DNA of 64,000 bases from assembly GCF_000237925.1 (NCBI RefSeq), contig NC_031502.1, positions 9,045,352 through 9,109,351 of the forward strand, read 5' to 3'. This document shows positions 61,102-64,000 of this stretch, in pieces. The notes below the pieces were generated by a model. It searched no databases. It was not told where the DNA came from and saw only the letters and a list, made by a program, of their open reading frames with translations. The stretch's first letter is position 1; each line of letters opens with the position of its first letter. Made by a program: the position numbers and the translations under genes. The stretch is from Schistosoma mansoni (taxonomy: Eukaryota > Platyhelminthes > Trematoda > Strigeidida > Schistosomatidae).

Positions 61102-61663
61102 CATTATGAAGCGTAAAGCCGCGAATAAAATTGAGGTCGCCTTATAACATCAAAAACCATGCACTTCTAGTCTGACAAAAGATGAATTATATTCATTAAA
61201 GTAGCTACCAAACTATAGGACAATTATCATGGCCATTGTGAAAAACGATGATCTTTATTAAACAAACTTAATGTTGAAACAAACACAATCTTACAATCGA
61301 TTGGAATAAAACTATGACGATCATTATGGTTCACATTATATTCAAAAGTTGTAGTCTTTGTCGACTTACAAGAATAATATACTACTAAGACCAATGGTGT
61401 ATTTTATAAATTATTCGATATATAAACTAGCTAAATGCTTAGCTAGGGTAGTCAAACCATATGACAAATTGGTTAATAATGAAATTAGGAACTCTACTGA
61501 TTTCAAGAACAATATTGGTAACATTCATTAGGAAGATGAGTCGATGCTGTTTAATGAACAAATAATTAACATTCACTCACTAAATATCAACTATTAATAA
61601 CTTAAAGTTACACACACACAATCACCCGTTCATTTATTTTCACATTCTGTACTTTTCACATGA
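61102..61663. other. Unique centre of the inverted duplication
   Basis: 562 bases with no repeat, exon or palindrome recognised, apart from a short ACACACACA run at 61611. If both arm genes are real they point away from this segment, so it would hold both upstream regions. Confidence 0.5.
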
Positions 61664-62080
61664 TTCACATCTTACTAACTCAAATCAATTTCCTACTTAC
61701 TGAAGTCAACATCTCAATATGATTGAATAAGTATTTAGTATAGATTTGATTTGATATGATTGTTAAACGTTTCAGGATTTCGATTTAATTATTACACTGA
61801 AGAAGTCCAGACAAGTTTGCTGGATGAAATATTGGAAATATTTAAGTTCCAAGAGCTGTGGTTATGTCAGATATCTTCACAAATAATGCGATGTTTGTTT
61901 TTCACTATTTCGATAATTACAAACATATTACTGGTATACTGTTTCTTTTTGCTTACTCATCAGTAAATAAATTATTGTGGACCTAAACACACTTTAAAAT
62001 AAATGTTCAGGTATATGAATTTATATGTAACAGATTTTACTTATTTGCATAAAAGTTTAGAATATACAAATGGTATAGCT
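61664..62080. repeat. Right arm of a large inverted duplication
   Basis: Counterpart of 60686-61101. The arms differ by only a few bases by eye (for example TTTGCAT against TTTACAT near 62044), then part company after GAATATACAAATGGT. Confidence 0.92.
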
Positions 62081-62128
62081 CCCTTCAAAATGTCTTTCGT
62101 GCATCATATACTTGACATAAATAACTAA
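61886..62128 (+). CDS. Second copy of the small secreted-protein candidate, altered C-terminus
   Basis: Mirror of 60879-60571 on the plus strand. Exon 1 is 61886-61962, intron 61963-62010 (48 bp, GTAAAT to TTCAG), exon 2 is 62011-62128 with TAA. The first 47 or so residues are the same as in the other copy (MRCLFFTISIITNILLVYC through LEYTNG). The duplication then ends, and the tail becomes IAPFKMSFVHHILDINN, giving 64 residues and losing the three tail cysteines. This copy is probably a truncated duplicate unless the new tail is functional. Confidence 0.35.
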
Positions 62129-62340
62129 TTTGTTAAAGCAATTTTAAAATAGGAATTTCGGATTTTACTATAAGCATAATTTTAAAAATATGACTTAGTA
62201 TACTGAGCAATCCAGACAACATAGGATATCTTTTTTTATAGATACCGTTAAGGCAAATAAGCATTTTGATAATTACCGATCATAATTAACAAGATTAACT
62301 GTTTATACGAATATATGGTTCTGATCAAAAGATGTCAAAC

Positions 62341-62556
62341 ATAAACATAGGCACTCACAATAGATTGATTATTGTATAGCGACCAATGTCATATGTATCA
62401 GTTTCTTCTTAGTGCAGATTAAATTCTGTAGAGCAGCTTGAGATATGACCACTAGTTAAGGTGACTTGTCATCGAGTACCACCACATTGAGATGCCATAT
62501 GTTGATTGGAGGGTTTCCTGTGGTTCTACCTCTAACCACCACCCTTATATAAACAT
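62341..62556. mobile_element. Family B SINE with inverted head and internal deletion
   Basis: ATAAACAT at 62341-62348 and 62549-62556 may be the target duplication. Inside, 62349-62475 is family B head on the minus strand (TTCTTCTTAGTGCAGATTAA, ATGACCACTAGTTAAGGTGA). About 62476-62548 is the plus-strand 3' end (GGAGGGTTTCCTGTGGTTC, CCTCTAACCACCACCCTTA). Tandem and tRNA-like parts are missing. It has the same plan as the 7391-7551 insert of family A. Confidence 0.72.
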
Positions 62557-63396
62557 TCAGACAAGTTCTTCAGATAATTAAAGTATATTATTGAGTTATT
62601 TATATTCGGGCTACTTACGAGTACATCAACTAGGCGAATTTGAATATATGTGAAAATACTTTAGTAAAGAAAATATAAAATCGAAGACATTAGTGTATCG
62701 TAAATACGTAAATAACAGATTTACTAATTGAAGTTAATTGTACTAATTTTAGAAATATTGTGTACGGTTTGATGGACATATTTAAAGTAAAGTAGTTTAA
62801 ACATGGTGTTCATCTTATTACACTTCATAAAACTTTTTCACATATACTCAGATCGTGTTCACGTTGCCATCTGATTCTTAAACTTCTAATTCGTAGAACC
62901 AAGCGTCCATTTCATCGTACATATACTTATAACACAATGATTAATTTTCTTTACCGGGTTCATTAAAAACGAGAAAACTCATAAATCAAAGTAGCTCGCT
63001 CATCTTATGTCATCAATTCCTAGCAAATAAATACACTTATAATAGAATAAATTTTAAACATATTCTCCAACTTTTGAACACGTAAAAGCTGTAAAATCAA
63101 ATAACACATACCACAAAGCATTCCTTTTTGTTATCGTAAAAGTTAACTTTGTGCCTTCAAGTTCAAAGATGAGTTACATTTCAACTCCGTGGTTGGGATC
63201 TAATAGTTTACAATCTTAACGTTAGTCAGCTTTAGGCATAACTCAATCGTTATCCGAACTAAGACCAAACAGATATTCATTATTCTCTGATTTTCACTAA
63301 TTTTCCAGTTGATACAAGTTTGGAATGAGTTTTATTGAAATTATAAATATAGGGGTGAGTAATCACAGCTGTTAAACATTTATTAAAAAGTAGTAC
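62557..63396. other. AT-rich stretch, nothing firm
   Basis: No splice-supported exon found. If the exon at 63397 is real, this is the start of its downstream intron. Confidence 0.4.
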
Positions 63397-63544
63397 CTTT
63401 ACGAAAAGGCCATGCTTAGTAGACATAATTTGCATACAGGAATAATAACGTAAATCACCATAAAACCATAAAACAAAATAAGGCATTTGTACACAATCAC
63501 TAATTTGTGGTGGCATATTTAGTGAATAATTTTCTCTAACGAGT
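63397..63544 (-). CDS. Probable internal exon of an unidentified gene
   Basis: 148 bases on the minus strand, one base plus 49 codons. The acceptor GTTTCTTCGCTTAG (63546-63545) has a good pyrimidine tract and the donor is GTAAAG, then GTACTA, at 63397/63396, phase 0. The peptide is rich in aromatics and cysteines and does not look random: LVRENYSLNMPPQISDCVQM, then PYFVLWFYGDLRYYSCMQIM, then STKHGLFVK. An alternative acceptor 9 bases downstream is possible. An ATG lies within it (MPPQISD), so it could also be a first coding exon. No family recognised. The donor is not a perfect consensus, which limits confidence. Confidence 0.42.
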
Positions 63545-63641
63545 CTAAGCGAAGAAACTTATGAAATGAGGAACAGAAGTACTTTTGTGCAGTGCTTGTG
63601 AAGTTCAAAATGGTAATTAAAGTCTCTTTTTGTCCATTCAG

Positions 63642-63780
63642 ACTAAAAATTATAGTGTTAAACATACCGAATACTCAATTCTTTCTGCATAGATTGTATG
63701 TAACAGACGAGCCGACAGGATATTTCAATTCCATCCCCAAACCCTTAATCATGAAACAAACGTTAATCCCCCGTTATTAA
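63642..63780 (+). CDS. Possible terminal exon, product unknown
   Basis: A strong acceptor, CTCTTTTTGTCCATTCAG, ends at 63641. The frame after it reads LKIIVLNIPNTQFFLHRLYV, then TDEPTGYFNSIPKPLIMK, and stops with TAA at 63778-63780. It lies close to, and on the opposite strand from, the exon at 63397-63544; both would need upstream exons across each other, so at most one is likely to be right, or the two genes overlap. No family recognised. Confidence 0.28.
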
Positions 63781-64000
63781 ACTTCATGGACGAAATAATT
63801 AGATTCGGAATTTTGTATGAAATTCATTCATTTATGTCCCTACAAACCATTTCTGCATTAAAACTGATGTCCCTTCTTAATGAAAGCCCTGATTTCAGGC
63901 ACAAACAATTTGGGGACTCTTAAAAACTTTGTTATGTCCCCAGAATTATTCGTCAAGATTGACAGTCTAGATCTACAAGACTGAATTAATATATCGTTGT
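63781..64000. other. Window edge, nothing firm
   Basis: GATTGACAGTCTAGATCTAC at about 63957 faintly resembles the RTE LINE segment near 3130, but the match is too short to call. Confidence 0.3.

Noticed and set aside
1-64000. CRISPR arrays, bacterial operons, ribosome binding sites or terminators
   Set aside because: The window is eukaryotic in every respect (spliced exons, LINEs, SINEs); no spaced direct-repeat array was seen.

Overview
This is a gene-poor, AT-rich stretch of animal DNA, almost certainly from a blood fluke (Schistosoma). The best evidence is the repeat content. There are tRNA-related short repeats carrying a hammerhead ribozyme, of the kind described in schistosomes as the Sm-alpha element. 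There are also RTE-type LINE fragments with the schistosome reverse-transcriptase signature, and a Penelope-like element with a GIY-YIG nuclease domain. The species cannot be fixed from the sequence.

Layout. 1-5.4 kb is a transposon graveyard: two RTE LINE fragments, then a Penelope-like element split by a ribozyme SINE. 7.4-9.0 kb holds an inverted SINE insertion and two inverted copies of what look like Penelope-type ends. 9.9-20.9 kb has two LINE 3' ends, several SINEs and long plain AT-rich DNA. 22.5-39.3 kb, minus strand, contains the only convincing multi-exon host gene: three phase-compatible exons (39343-38460, 31622-31290, 23234-22533) separated by introns of about 6.8 and 8.1 kb that carry old SINEs. 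If translation starts at the ATG at 39287 the protein is 620 residues, mostly low complexity with one helical segment; I do not recognise the family. 39.3-50 kb is mostly featureless, with weak single-exon candidates. 48.5-57.7 kb is dense in ribozyme SINEs. 60.6-62.1 kb is a near-perfect inverted duplication with 416-bp arms, and each arm carries a small two-exon gene candidate with a signal-peptide-like start and a 48-bp intron. A probable exon of an unknown gene lies at 63.4-63.5 kb.

The most interesting system is the set of hammerhead SINEs. Three families (A, B, C) each have a different tRNA-like promoter region followed by the same ribozyme architecture, with compensating base changes in stems I and III. 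Several copies are bounded by target-site duplications of 8-16 bp. These show that composite structures (a 1.35-unit tandem copy, and copies with an inverted 5' head) were inserted in single events. This fits the retrozyme idea of multimeric or circular RNA copied by LINE or Penelope machinery, and both kinds of helper element have remnants in this window. No search or folding program was run; all matches were made by eye.
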